A DNA stretch of 64,000 nucleotides from Cupriavidus pauculus (GTDB lineage Bacteria; Pseudomonadota; Gammaproteobacteria; Burkholderiales; Burkholderiaceae). The number at the start of each line of letters is the position of its first letter. Within the stretch, counting starts at the first letter, position 1. The position numbers and the translations under genes were made by a program. Location of the stretch: positions 62,001-126,000 of the forward strand of contig NZ_PJRP01000006.1 of the NCBI RefSeq assembly GCF_002858765.1. Reading direction: 5' to 3'. Shown here one piece after another: positions 1-7,987 of this stretch. The notes beneath the pieces are model-generated. The model had not been told where the DNA came from. It worked only from the letters and a program-made list of their open reading frames with translations, and made no database searches.

Positions 1-643
1 GGTACTGCTGTTCGATGTCATTGCGGTGGGCCTGATTGTCGCGCGTGACAAACAGCACGCTGCCGGGTGGAGCCGGGTCGGTGGGGTGGGGCGGTGGAAT
101 GCGCCGCACGGCTGCGCGTGGCTGCCTGGCGGGCGGGTCGCCGCTGGCTTCGAGCATGAACGCATGGATGACACGGGCGGCCGGGCCTTGCACCTCGACG
201 GCATAGTCCTGCTTGGCCAACGGGCTGGCCTCCACGAGATGCTCGACAGACAGGTTGATGCCGCCCACGAAGGCCAGTTCGCCGTCGATGGCCACCAGTT
301 TGCGGTGCAGCCGCCGGAAGAGATTGGTGCGCTTGCCCAGCAGCCGGCGCCCCGGTGCGAACACCCGCACCGCGACGCCGGCCGCGGCCAGCCTGGCGAT
401 GTAGTCGGGCGACAGGTCGGCCGTGCCGAAGCCGTCCACCGTCATGCCGACCGCGACACCACGGCGCGCCGCTGCCTCAAGCGCATCGCCAAGCTGCCTG
501 CCCACGTCATCCTCGAACAGGATGAAGGTTTCCAGCAGCACGCTGCGGCGCGCTGCCCCGATGGCCGCGATCAGGCGCGGGAAGTATTCGTCGCCGTTCT
601 CCAGCAGCCGTAGGCGGTTTCCGGTGGTCCATGCGTGCTCCAT
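1..643 (-). CDS. clsB: Cardiolipin synthase ClsB-like, N-terminal part (runs off the left edge)
   Basis: Phospholipase D superfamily enzyme that would condense phospholipids into cardiolipin at the inner membrane. The reading frame stays open from ATG at 643 to the window edge, about 214 residues. It begins MEHAWTTGNRLRLLENGDEYF and carries the first HKD motif, HRKLVAIDGELAFVGGINL, near residues 113-131 (H, K and D all present). ClsB proteins are near 400 residues with a second HKD motif, which should lie outside the window. The N-terminus starts directly at the PLD domain without membrane helices, which fits ClsB better than ClsA. The start is the first ATG in frame; a TTG lies three codons upstream. 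The gene is divergent from the amidotransferase gene. Confidence 0.85.
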   Translation of the reverse strand, partial: MEHAWTTGNRLRLLENGDEYFPRLIAAIGAARRSVLLETFILFEDDVGRQLGDALEAAARRGVAVGMTVDGFGTADLSPDYIARLAAAGVAVRVFAPGRRLLGKRTNLFRRLHRKLVAIDGELAFVGGINLSVEHLVEASPLAKQDYAVEVQGPAARVIHAFMLEASGDPPARQPRAAVRRIPPPHPTDPAPPGSVLFVTRDNQAHRNDIEQQY

Positions 644-876
644 TTCGGGCAAGTAGCACGAATGGTGCCCGGCGGCGCGCGGCCGTTTTTGGCGCGCCAA
701 TGGCCGTCGAGGTGACCGATCCGGCGCATGTCGTGGCGGAAACGAAGCGCGCCCCCGGGCAGCCGATGTAGGAATTGCCACAGGTGTCCGCACCGAATTG
801 CGCTGCAACAGCATCCTGGCGGGCCACTTGCTATGCTGAAGTGAAGATCCCGCACCCACAGACTGGAGGAGGCATC

Positions 877-1728
877 ATGTGCCGCTGGCTGGCCTATTCG
901 GGCCGTTCCGTTCCGATGGAGGCAGTGCTGTTTCAGCCCGAGCATTCGTTGATCGACCAGAGCCTGAATTCCCGGCTCGGGCATACCACGACCAACGGGG
1001 ATGGCTTCGGCGTCGGCTGGTACGGGCGGCACTCCGAGTTGCCGTTCCGCTATCGATGCCTGCATCCGGCGTGGAGCGACACCAACCTGCGCGAGGCGGC
1101 GCGGGCGGTCCGGGCGCCGCTGTTCGTCGCGCATATCCGGGCCGCGACGGGTACGCCGACCCAGGAGACCAACTGCCATCCGTTCCGGTTCGGCCGCTGG
1201 CTGTTTGCCCACAACGGGCTTATCCGCGACTACCCGCTGGTGCGGCGCGACCTGATGATGTCCGTGGCGCCACATCTGTTTCGCTGGATCGAGGGCTCGA
1301 CCGATTCCGAGGTGATGTTCTTCCTGGCGCTGACATTCGGGCTGGAACGCGATCCGCAGGGGGCGCTGGAGCAGATGGTGGGGCTGATCGAGTCGGTCGG
1401 GCACCGCCACGATATCGAGCACCCGATCAACATGACCGTCTGCGTGACCGACGGCCAGCAGATCGTGGCGGCGCGCTATTCGAGTGAACGCGACTCCCGC
1501 TCGCTGTTCCACAGCACGTCGTTTCGCCAGTTGCGGGCGCTCTATCCCGACGACCCGCGCATCATCGCCGCTGGCGACGATGCATTCCTGGTGTTGTCCG
1601 AGCCGCTGATCGACGTGCAGGGCGTCTGGGAAGAGATTCCGGAGTCCACCATGCTGGTGGCGCGGCGGGGCGATATCCAGCAGCGTTGCTTTACACCCCG
1701 GATGCCGGATCGGGATGGGGCGCGGTGA
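877..1728 (+). CDS. Class II glutamine amidotransferase (EgtC/YafJ-like)
   Basis: Ntn-type glutamine amidotransferase domain protein, 283 residues. The ATG at 877 is preceded by GGAGGAGG, and cleavage of Met would expose Cys2 (MCRWLAYSG), the expected nucleophile. Family motifs are visible: NGDGFGVGWYG near residues 45-55 and a HIRAATG segment with the FAHNG motif downstream. The upstream in-frame extension to 775 lacks a ribosome site and would bury the catalytic cysteine, so it is rejected. No partner synthetase or ergothioneine gene is adjacent, so the acceptor substrate is unknown. Confidence 0.85.
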   Translation: MCRWLAYSGRSVPMEAVLFQPEHSLIDQSLNSRLGHTTTNGDGFGVGWYGRHSELPFRYRCLHPAWSDTNLREAARAVRAPLFVAHIRAATGTPTQETNCHPFRFGRWLFAHNGLIRDYPLVRRDLMMSVAPHLFRWIEGSTDSEVMFFLALTFGLERDPQGALEQMVGLIESVGHRHDIEHPINMTVCVTDGQQIVAARYSSERDSRSLFHSTSFRQLRALYPDDPRIIAAGDDAFLVLSEPLIDVQGVWEEIPESTMLVARRGDIQQRCFTPRMPDRDGAR

Positions 1729-1759
1729 ACGGCCGCGCAGCGGTCTCGCGCTGCGGCGG

Positions 1760-1781
1760 AGACAGACCTGTCTACTATAAT
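1760..1781 (+). promoter_or_regulatory. TetR-type operator overlapping a -10 box
   Basis: A perfect inverted repeat AGACAG-AC-CTGTCT (1760-1773) is followed at once by a consensus TATAAT (1776-1781). A repressor bound here would block RNA polymerase. The TetR gene begins 35 bases downstream, so autoregulation is the simple inference. No convincing -35 box is visible, which may indicate activator use or a weak promoter. Confidence 0.6.
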
Positions 1782-1815
1782 GGCAGTGTTTTCCGCTGAA
1801 GCTTGTACCCCCGCC

Positions 1816-2388
1816 ATGGCCACCCCCTCCGCTCGCGACCGCATTCTCGACACCGCCGCACGTCTGTTCTATCGCGATGGCTACCGCGCCACCGGCATCG
1901 ATCGCATCATCGCGGAATCGGGCGTGGCAAAAATGTCGCTATATCGACACTTCGCGTCGAAGAACGATCTGATTTTTGAATACCTGCAGCGTCGCCACGA
2001 CTTCTGGATGGACTGGTTTGAAACGGGTGTGCGACGCCGCCTGGCGGCTCGGCCCAATCTCGATGTGCTGGCCGATACCCTGGGCGAGTGGTTTGAAGGC
2101 GAGGACTTTCGGGGCTGCGCCTTTATCAACATGGTGGCGGAATCGGGTGGCGGCGCCGGCGATGACCCCCGGCTGCTGGAACAGGCCGTGTCGCACAAGG
2201 CATCGCTGCAGGATTTTGCCGCCGCGATCGCCGGCGAATTGGGGCTGGCCAGTCCAGCCGACGTGGCCCAAGAGGTCATCGTGTGCATCGAAGGCATGAT
2301 CGTGCGTGCGCAAACGACACATGACGCGGCCGTGGTGGACGCCGGCCGCCGCACGCTGGCCCGGCTCCATGCCGCATACGCCACCTGA
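1816..2388 (+). CDS. TetR/AcrR family transcriptional regulator
   Basis: Repressor of 190 residues. The N-terminal helix-turn-helix is typical: RDRILDTAARLFYRDGYRATGIDRI followed by SGVAKMSLYRHFASKNDL. The C-terminal ligand domain is divergent. An earlier ATG at 1780 lies inside the TATAAT box of the likely promoter, so translation most likely starts at 1816 (MATPSARD). The target beyond itself is unknown; the downstream opgC-like gene is on the same strand 130 bases away. Confidence 0.9.
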   Translation: MATPSARDRILDTAARLFYRDGYRATGIDRIIAESGVAKMSLYRHFASKNDLIFEYLQRRHDFWMDWFETGVRRRLAARPNLDVLADTLGEWFEGEDFRGCAFINMVAESGGGAGDDPRLLEQAVSHKASLQDFAAAIAGELGLASPADVAQEVIVCIEGMIVRAQTTHDAAVVDAGRRTLARLHAAYAT

Positions 2389-2521
2389 GTGACGTGTATT
2401 GGCATCGCGTAACTTGCTGAAACACTGCCATACAGAGTAAACCCTGAGGTCACGGTAAGATGCGACCCGTGATTGCCGCGTGGCGCCCCTGAGCCGCAGG
2501 CAAGCCTTGGGATGTACGCCT

Positions 2522-3673
2522 GTGAACGCAGTGAACAACAATCAGCGGCGCACCGAGATCGACCTGATTCGCGGCATCGCGCTGCTCTTCATCGTGGTCG
2601 ATCACGTCAACGGCAGTGTGCTGGCCGACTACACGATCCGAAATTTCCAGCTTTTCGACGCCGCCGAGGTGTTCGTCTTCCTGGCCGGCTGCTCGGCCGG
2701 CGCGGCCTATCTGGCCATGGAAGCCCGTGACGGCGCCAGCGCCGCGGGCAAGCGTCTGCGCCGCCGCAGCTGGGAGATCTACAAGGCCTTCGTGCTGACC
2801 GGCGTGCTGATGCTGCTGTTCGGCTTTGTCCTGGCGATGTGCAAGATTCCCGCGCCGGCCGTGCGCGCCACGGAGGCCCCCGATTTCATGGCGCAGCCGG
2901 TGGCCACGCTGCTGCAGGTCATTGGCCTGGCGCGCCAGCCGTTCGTTTCCGATGTGCTGCCGATGTACGCCGTGTTCATCGGCCTGGCGCCGCTGGCCAT
3001 CCGATGGGCCCGCGCGCAGCCGCTGGCGTTTATCTGTGGCAGCGTGGCGCTCTGGATCATGTCGCCTGCGCTTTTGCCGCTGCTGCCCAGCAGCGAGCCG
3101 CGCGGCTGGAGCTTCAACCCGTTTGCCTGGCAGCTGATGTTCGCCATGGGCTTGCTGGCGCGGCTGCGTCCCGATTTCGTCCTGCCGCAGCAGACCATTG
3201 TGCGCCGCGCCTTTACGACCGGTGCGGTGGTGGTGGCGCTGCTCTGCATGGCCGCGGCCTACCTGTGGATGCGGCCGCACCTGTACGAGTCGTGGTTGCC
3301 GGCATGGATTCCGACGATGGCTTTCCCGCTGCCCAAGCAAAGCCTGGCCGCGCTGCGCGTGGTCAGCTTCCTGGGCCTGGCGTGGCTGGTGTACCTGGCC
3401 GTGCGCGCCGGGTGGGTCGAGCAGCTGGCCCGCTTCATGGGGCCGGTGGTGCAGATCGGCCGCCACAGCCTGTTCTGCTTCGTGCTGGGCGCCGTGGTGT
3501 CGGTTGGCATCGAGGGCCTGACCTATGGTTTTGCGGGCGGGCGTCCCACGCGGCCCGTGGCCCTGACCGGCGACATCATCGCCGTGGCCGTGCTGCTGGT
3601 GGTGGGGGGCTGGTATGGCCGCCGCAAGGAAGCCAGGAAGGTGGCGGCCCGGTCGAAACTGGTGTCGGCTTAG
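2522..3673 (+). CDS. OpgC-like membrane acyltransferase
   Basis: Integral membrane protein of the OpgC family, which in characterised members adds succinyl groups to periplasmic glucans. It has about ten hydrophobic segments and the family-typical N-terminus RRTEIDLIRGIALLFIVVDH. The FVFLAGCSAG segment follows near residue 55. A GTG at 2522 with TTGGGA 9 bases upstream is the best start; GTG codons at 2480 and 2531 are alternatives. No opgGH genes are in the window, so the acceptor polymer is not evident. Length of 383 residues is normal for the family. Confidence 0.8.
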   Translation: MNAVNNNQRRTEIDLIRGIALLFIVVDHVNGSVLADYTIRNFQLFDAAEVFVFLAGCSAGAAYLAMEARDGASAAGKRLRRRSWEIYKAFVLTGVLMLLFGFVLAMCKIPAPAVRATEAPDFMAQPVATLLQVIGLARQPFVSDVLPMYAVFIGLAPLAIRWARAQPLAFICGSVALWIMSPALLPLLPSSEPRGWSFNPFAWQLMFAMGLLARLRPDFVLPQQTIVRRAFTTGAVVVALLCMAAAYLWMRPHLYESWLPAWIPTMAFPLPKQSLAALRVVSFLGLAWLVYLAVRAGWVEQLARFMGPVVQIGRHSLFCFVLGAVVSVGIEGLTYGFAGGRPTRPVALTGDIIAVAVLLVVGGWYGRRKEARKVAARSKLVSA

Positions 3674-3706
3674 GCCCCTTCAGCCCCTTCAGCCGACTAC
3701 GGCCGA

Positions 3707-4588
3707 CTACGGCCGCGCCTGGCGTGTCACCCACGCGATGGCACGCGCCAGGTGTGGCGACGTATCGCCGGCGCGGTAACTCATGATCACCGGCGAGATA
3801 AAGCCGGGGGCATCGATGGGCACGTAGCGCACGTCGTCGCGATGCAGCCGCTGCACCGACGACGGCACCAGCGTGATGCCCAGGCCCGCGGCCACCAGGC
3901 CCAGCGCCGTCTGCAGTTCGTTGGCCTCCTGTACCACGCGCGGCTGCAGGCCCTGCGAGCGGAACAGCGACAGCACGTGATCGGCGTAGCTGGGGCGCGG
4001 CCGGGCAGGGTAGAGAATCAGCGGCTGGCGCGCCAGCGCCGCGGCATCCAGCGGCGCCGCGGGTGGCGGGGCAGTGACCGGCATGGCCGCCACCAGGGTC
4101 TCGGCCATCACCACCTGCTGGACGATGGCGGCGTCATTGAACGTGAGCCGCCCGAAGGCCAGGTCGATGCGGCCGGACTTGAGCGCCTCAAGCTGCTGGA
4201 CCGTGATCATCTCCGTCAGGCCGACTTCCACCTCGCTGTCATCGCCACGCAATTCGCGGATCAGCTCGGGCAGCACGCCATAGAGCACCGACGGCACGAA
4301 GCCGATGCCGAACCAGCGCTTTTCGTTGCGACCAATGCGGCGCGTGCCTTCCAGCGTTTCTTCCAGCCGCTGCGTCAGTTGCAGCGATTGCTCCAGCAGG
4401 AAGCGGCCCGCCTCGGTCAGCTTCAGGCCGCGGCCCACGCGGTCGAATAGCGCCACGCCCACTTCTTCCTCGAACTGCCGGATCTGCCGCGACAGCGGCG
4501 GCTGGGCCATATGCAGCTTTTCTGCCGCCCGCGTCACATTCAGTTCCTGGGCGACAGTCTGAAAATAGCGGAGATGGCGAAGTTCCAT
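3707..4588 (-). CDS. catR: LysR-type regulator CatR of the catechol operon
   Basis: LysR-type activator, 293 residues, expected to sense cis,cis-muconate and activate catBC. The start MELRHLRYFQTVAQELNVTRAAEKL is the classic CatR/BenM-type N-terminus with the winged helix at residues 1-60; RVGRGLKLTEAG follows. The C-terminal effector domain contains AAGLGITLVPSS. An upstream in-frame extension is ignored because it would cross the operator. It is divergent from catB with 122 bases between the two starts, the standard arrangement. Confidence 0.9.
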   Translation of the reverse strand: MELRHLRYFQTVAQELNVTRAAEKLHMAQPPLSRQIRQFEEEVGVALFDRVGRGLKLTEAGRFLLEQSLQLTQRLEETLEGTRRIGRNEKRWFGIGFVPSVLYGVLPELIRELRGDDSEVEVGLTEMITVQQLEALKSGRIDLAFGRLTFNDAAIVQQVVMAETLVAAMPVTAPPPAAPLDAAALARQPLILYPARPRPSYADHVLSLFRSQGLQPRVVQEANELQTALGLVAAGLGITLVPSSVQRLHRDDVRYVPIDAPGFISPVIMSYRAGDTSPHLARAIAWVTRQARP

Positions 4589-4600
4589 GGCAGGCGGGGT

Positions 4601-4629
4601 GGTATGCCGAAGCATACCCAGCAGGTATG
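4601..4629. promoter_or_regulatory. CatR binding region (LysR box, T-N11-A)
   Basis: Three alternating copies of one half-site lie in the catR-catB gap. GGTATGC-CGAA-GCATACC (4601-4618) and CATACC-CAGCA-GGTATG (4613-4629) share the middle arm. The second dyad obeys T-N11-A (T4615, A4627), the LysR-type recognition rule. A further GGTATG overlaps the catB start codon (4708-4713), possibly the activation or an internal repression site. The CatR assignment is inferred from position. Confidence 0.75.
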
Positions 4630-4710
4630 AATCGAGACATCTTCGGTCTTGGACGCCAGCCAGGTCAAGGTCCATACTCAATCCAACGCGTGTTTTTGTA
4701 TGGAAAAGGT

Positions 4711-5835
4711 ATGACTACGACTATTTCTTCGATCGAGGCCATTCTGGTCGATCTGCCGACCATCCGGGCCCACCAACTGGCCATGACCACCATGCAGCAG
4801 CAGACGCTGGTGATCGTGCGCCTGCGTTGCAGCGACGGCGTGGAGGGTATCGGCGAGGCCACCACCATTGGCGGCCTGTCGTATGGCGACGAGAGCCCCG
4901 AGGGCATCAAGCTGACGATCGATACCTATCTGGCGCCTGCGCTGGCGGGGCAGGATGCCACCAACGTACACGGCGCCATGGCGCGCCTGAACAAGGTGGC
5001 GCGTGGCAACCGGTTCGCCAAGTCGGCGCTGGAGTCGGCCCTGCTCGACGCACAGGGCAAGCGCCTGGGCGTGCCGCTGGCCACGCTGCTGGGCGGCGCC
5101 GTGCGCGAAACGCTGCCGGTGCTCTGGACGCTGGCCAGCGGCGACACGGGCCGCGACATCGAGGAAGCCGAGCGTTTCCTGGAGGAACGCCGCCACAACA
5201 CGTTCAAGCTCAAGATCGGCCGCCGCAGTGTGCGCGACGACGTGGCGCACGTGTCCGCCATCAAGCGCGCCCTGGGCGACCGTGCCCGCGTGACCGTGGA
5301 CGTCAACCAGGCGTGGAACGAAGCCGAGGCGGCCACCGGCATCGCCCTGCTCGAAGCGGCCGGCATCGACCTGATCGAGCAGCCCACCCCGCGCGAGCAC
5401 CGCGCCGCGCTGGCGCGGCTGGCGGCGCGCTTCGTGGTGCCGATCATGGCTGACGAGGCCGTGACCGGGCCCGAGGACGCGATGGAGCTGGCCCGCCTGG
5501 GCGCAGCCGACGTGTTTGCGCTGAAGATTGCCAAGTCGGGCGGCATCTTCGGCATGCTGCGCACGGCTGCCGTGGGCGACGCGGCGGGCATCGCGCTCTA
5601 TGGCGGCACCATGCTCGAAGGCGCCGTGGGCACCATCGCCGCCGCGCACGGCTTCTGCACGCTGCCGCAACTGGCATGGGGCACCGAGCTGTTTGGCCCG
5701 CTGCTGGTGAAGGACGACATCGTGGTGGACCGCCCCGTGTTCAAGGACTTCGCGCTGCACCTGCCGCAGAGTCCGGGGCTGGGCCTGGCCATCGACGAAG
5801 ACAAGCTCCGCCACTATCGCCGCAAGGCCGGCTGA
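4711..5835 (+). CDS. catB: Muconate cycloisomerase CatB
   Basis: Converts cis,cis-muconate to (+)-muconolactone in the catechol branch of the beta-ketoadipate pathway. The 374-residue protein belongs to the enolase superfamily muconate-lactonizing subgroup. Visible catalytic residues are Lys166 and Lys168 in TFKLKIG, metal ligands Asp197 (VDVNQAW), Glu223 (LIEQPTP) and Asp248 (ADEAVT), and Lys272 in ALKIAKSGG. The ATG at 4711 is preceded by GGAAAAGG; the frame is open to 4627 but that would run through the operator. First gene of catB-catC-bug-catD. Confidence 0.95.
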   Translation: MTTTISSIEAILVDLPTIRAHQLAMTTMQQQTLVIVRLRCSDGVEGIGEATTIGGLSYGDESPEGIKLTIDTYLAPALAGQDATNVHGAMARLNKVARGNRFAKSALESALLDAQGKRLGVPLATLLGGAVRETLPVLWTLASGDTGRDIEEAERFLEERRHNTFKLKIGRRSVRDDVAHVSAIKRALGDRARVTVDVNQAWNEAEAATGIALLEAAGIDLIEQPTPREHRAALARLAARFVVPIMADEAVTGPEDAMELARLGAADVFALKIAKSGGIFGMLRTAAVGDAAGIALYGGTMLEGAVGTIAAAHGFCTLPQLAWGTELFGPLLVKDDIVVDRPVFKDFALHLPQSPGLGLAIDEDKLRHYRRKAG

Positions 5836-5868
5836 GCCGATTACCCATTCAAACCGGAGACACATCCC

Positions 5869-6147
5869 ATGTTGTTCCTCGTCAGGATGGACGTGCAGAT
5901 TCCGCACGACCTGCCGGCCGATACGGCCGACGAGATCAAGGCCCGCGAGAAGGCCTATTCGCAGGACCTGCAGCGCCAGGGCAAGTGGCAGGCGCTGTAC
6001 CGCGTGGTGGGCGAATACGCCAACTACAGCGTGTTCGATGTGGAATCGAACGACGAACTGCACACGCTGCTGGCCAGCCTGCCGCTGTTCCCGTACATGA
6101 AGATCCACGTCACGCCGCTGGCAAAGCACCCGTCGTCGATCCGCTGA
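5869..6147 (+). CDS. catC: Muconolactone delta-isomerase CatC
   Basis: Isomerises muconolactone to 3-oxoadipate enol-lactone. The 92-residue protein begins MLFLVRMDVQIPHDLP and contains the family core REKAYSQDLQRQGKWQALYR. Ribosome site CCGGAGACA precedes the ATG. The gap to catB is 33 bases and to the next gene 30 bases, so cotranscription is very likely. Usual length for CatC, which assembles as a decamer. Confidence 0.95.
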   Translation: MLFLVRMDVQIPHDLPADTADEIKAREKAYSQDLQRQGKWQALYRVVGEYANYSVFDVESNDELHTLLASLPLFPYMKIHVTPLAKHPSSIR

Positions 6148-6177
6148 TCGGCAACCAGAAAAGAAGGAACGGAGACA

Positions 6178-7170
6178 ATGAAGTCCTTGCTGCAACGGTC
6201 GGCGCGCATGCCCGCCGCATTCGCCATTTCCGCATCGCTGCTGTTTGCCGCAGCCGCGCCGGCGCACGCCGCCTATCCCGACCATCCGATCCGCTGGGTG
6301 GTGCCGTTCCCCGCGGGCGGTGCGATGGACAACATCGCGCGCACGCTGGGTGAAGACATGTCGAAGTCGCTGGGCCAGGCCATCGTGGTCGAGAACCGCC
6401 CCGGTGCGGGCGGCAATATCGGCGCCGAAATGGTGGCGCGCTCGCCAGCCGACGGCTACACCATCATCATCGTGGCCAACGGCATGGCCGTGAACCCGGC
6501 GCTGTACGGCAAGCTCAGCTACGACCCGATCAAGGACTTCGCGCCAGTGTCGCTGCTGGCCGTGGTGCCCAACGTGCTGGTCGCCAACAAGGCGAAGAAT
6601 CCGCAGAAGACGGTGGCCGAGGTCATCGCCAGCGCCAAGGCCAAGCCCGGCAAGTACACCTATGCGTCGGCCGGCAACGGCACGTCGATCCATCTGGCCG
6701 GCGAGCTGTTCACGTCGATGGCGCACGTGGACCTGCTGCATATCCCGTACAAGGGATCGGGTCCGGCCATGACCGACCTGCTGGGCGGCCAGGTGGACTA
6801 CATGTTCGACAGCATCACGTCGGCCAAGCCGCATATCGACAGCGGCAAGCTGACGGCGATTGCGGTGACCACCAGCAAGCGGTCGTCGGCGCTGCCCAAT
6901 GTGCCGACCGTGGCAGAAGCGGGCGTGCCCGGCTATGAGCTGTCGCCGTGGTTTGCCGCGTTCGTGCCGGCGAAGACGCCGCAGGCGGTGATCGACACGT
7001 TGAACAAGGCCATGCTCGAATCGCTGAAGAAGCCGGCCGTGCAGCAGCGCCTGGCCGGTATCGGCGCGGAGCCGATCGGCAGTACCCCGGCGCAGTTGAA
7101 GGACCACCTGGCCAAGGAAACGGTCAAGTGGGGCGCGCTGATCCGCGAACGGGGCATCCATGCCGACTGA
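6178..7170 (+). CDS. Bug-family (TctC-like) periplasmic solute receptor
   Basis: Extracytoplasmic binding protein of the Bug family, 330 residues. A signal peptide ends near residue 31 (ASLLFAAAAPAHA-AYPDHPIRWVVPFPAGG). The typical VVPFPAGG and NRPGAGGNIGAEMVA motifs, which shape the carboxylate pocket, are present. No tctA/tctB membrane genes are near, as is common for orphan Bug proteins in Burkholderiales. Lying between catC and catD, it probably binds an aromatic acid or muconate-like carboxylate, serving uptake or sensing; the ligand is an inference. Its 3' end overlaps catD by 11 bases. Confidence 0.9.
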   Translation: MKSLLQRSARMPAAFAISASLLFAAAAPAHAAYPDHPIRWVVPFPAGGAMDNIARTLGEDMSKSLGQAIVVENRPGAGGNIGAEMVARSPADGYTIIIVANGMAVNPALYGKLSYDPIKDFAPVSLLAVVPNVLVANKAKNPQKTVAEVIASAKAKPGKYTYASAGNGTSIHLAGELFTSMAHVDLLHIPYKGSGPAMTDLLGGQVDYMFDSITSAKPHIDSGKLTAIAVTTSKRSSALPNVPTVAEAGVPGYELSPWFAAFVPAKTPQAVIDTLNKAMLESLKKPAVQQRLAGIGAEPIGSTPAQLKDHLAKETVKWGALIRERGIHAD

Positions 7171-7960
7171 GCGGACGGTGGCCATGGCGCCGGCCCGCCC
7201 GCTGCACTACGTCATCGAGGGCGACGCCGGCAAGCCCGTGCTGGTGCTGTCGAACTCGCTCGGCACCACGCTGGAGATGTGGGACCCGCAGATGCCGGCG
7301 CTGACGCGGCACTATCGGGTGCTGCGGTATGACACGCGTGGCCATGGCCGTTCGGCGCTGCCGGCGGCGTTCGCATCGTTCGGGATGGCCGATCTGGCCG
7401 GCGACGTGGTGGCGATCCTGGACCATGCCGGCATCGACCGCGCGCACTTCTGCGGGCTGTCGATGGGCGGGATGACGGGGATGTACCTGGCGCGCCACCA
7501 TGCGGCCCGTTTCGGGCGCTTCGTGCTGGCCAACACGGCCGCGCTGATCGGGCCGGAATCGGTCTGGAATACACGCATCGCCACGGTACATCGCGACGGC
7601 ATGACTGCCATCGTCGATGGCGTGCTGGCGCGCTGGTTCACCGATCACTACCTGCTGACGCGCCGCGACGAGATGGCGCCGGTGCGGCGCATGCTGGAGA
7701 GCGCCAGCGCCGCCGGCTACACCGCCAACTGTGCGGCGGTGCGCGATGCCGACCTGCGTGGCCTGCTGGCCGCCATCGACGCGCCCGTGCTGGTGATTGC
7801 CGGAGAGCACGATCTGGCGACGACGGCGGCACAGGGCCGCGAGGTGGCCGAAGCCATTCCGGGCGCCCGGTACGTGGCGCTGCCGGCCGCGCATCTGTCC
7901 AACTGGGAACTGCCGGAAGCGTTCGGCAACGCGGTGATCGGCTTTCTGGGGCAGAACTAG
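7160..7960 (+). CDS. catD: 3-oxoadipate enol-lactonase (CatD/PcaD)
   Basis: Alpha/beta hydrolase that opens 3-oxoadipate enol-lactone to 3-oxoadipate. In 266 residues it shows nucleophile Ser101 in GLSMGG, Asp218 in VIAGEHD and His245 in AAHLSNWE, a full triad. The N-terminus overlaps the bug gene by 11 bases, indicating coupled translation. It is the last gene of the cat operon; a hairpin follows, now split by an IS element. CatD and PcaD are the same activity; the cat name is chosen by context. Confidence 0.93.
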   Translation: MPTERTVAMAPARPLHYVIEGDAGKPVLVLSNSLGTTLEMWDPQMPALTRHYRVLRYDTRGHGRSALPAAFASFGMADLAGDVVAILDHAGIDRAHFCGLSMGGMTGMYLARHHAARFGRFVLANTAALIGPESVWNTRIATVHRDGMTAIVDGVLARWFTDHYLLTRRDEMAPVRRMLESASAAGYTANCAAVRDADLRGLLAAIDAPVLVIAGEHDLATTAAQGREVAEAIPGARYVALPAAHLSNWELPEAFGNAVIGFLGQN

Positions 7961-7987
7961 CCTGATTTGTTTCCCCCCTCTCCCGCC

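Noticed and set aside
4678..7185. An 835-codon open frame on the minus strand over catB-catC-bug
   Set aside because: It spans three proven genes and their gaps and shows only shadow composition.
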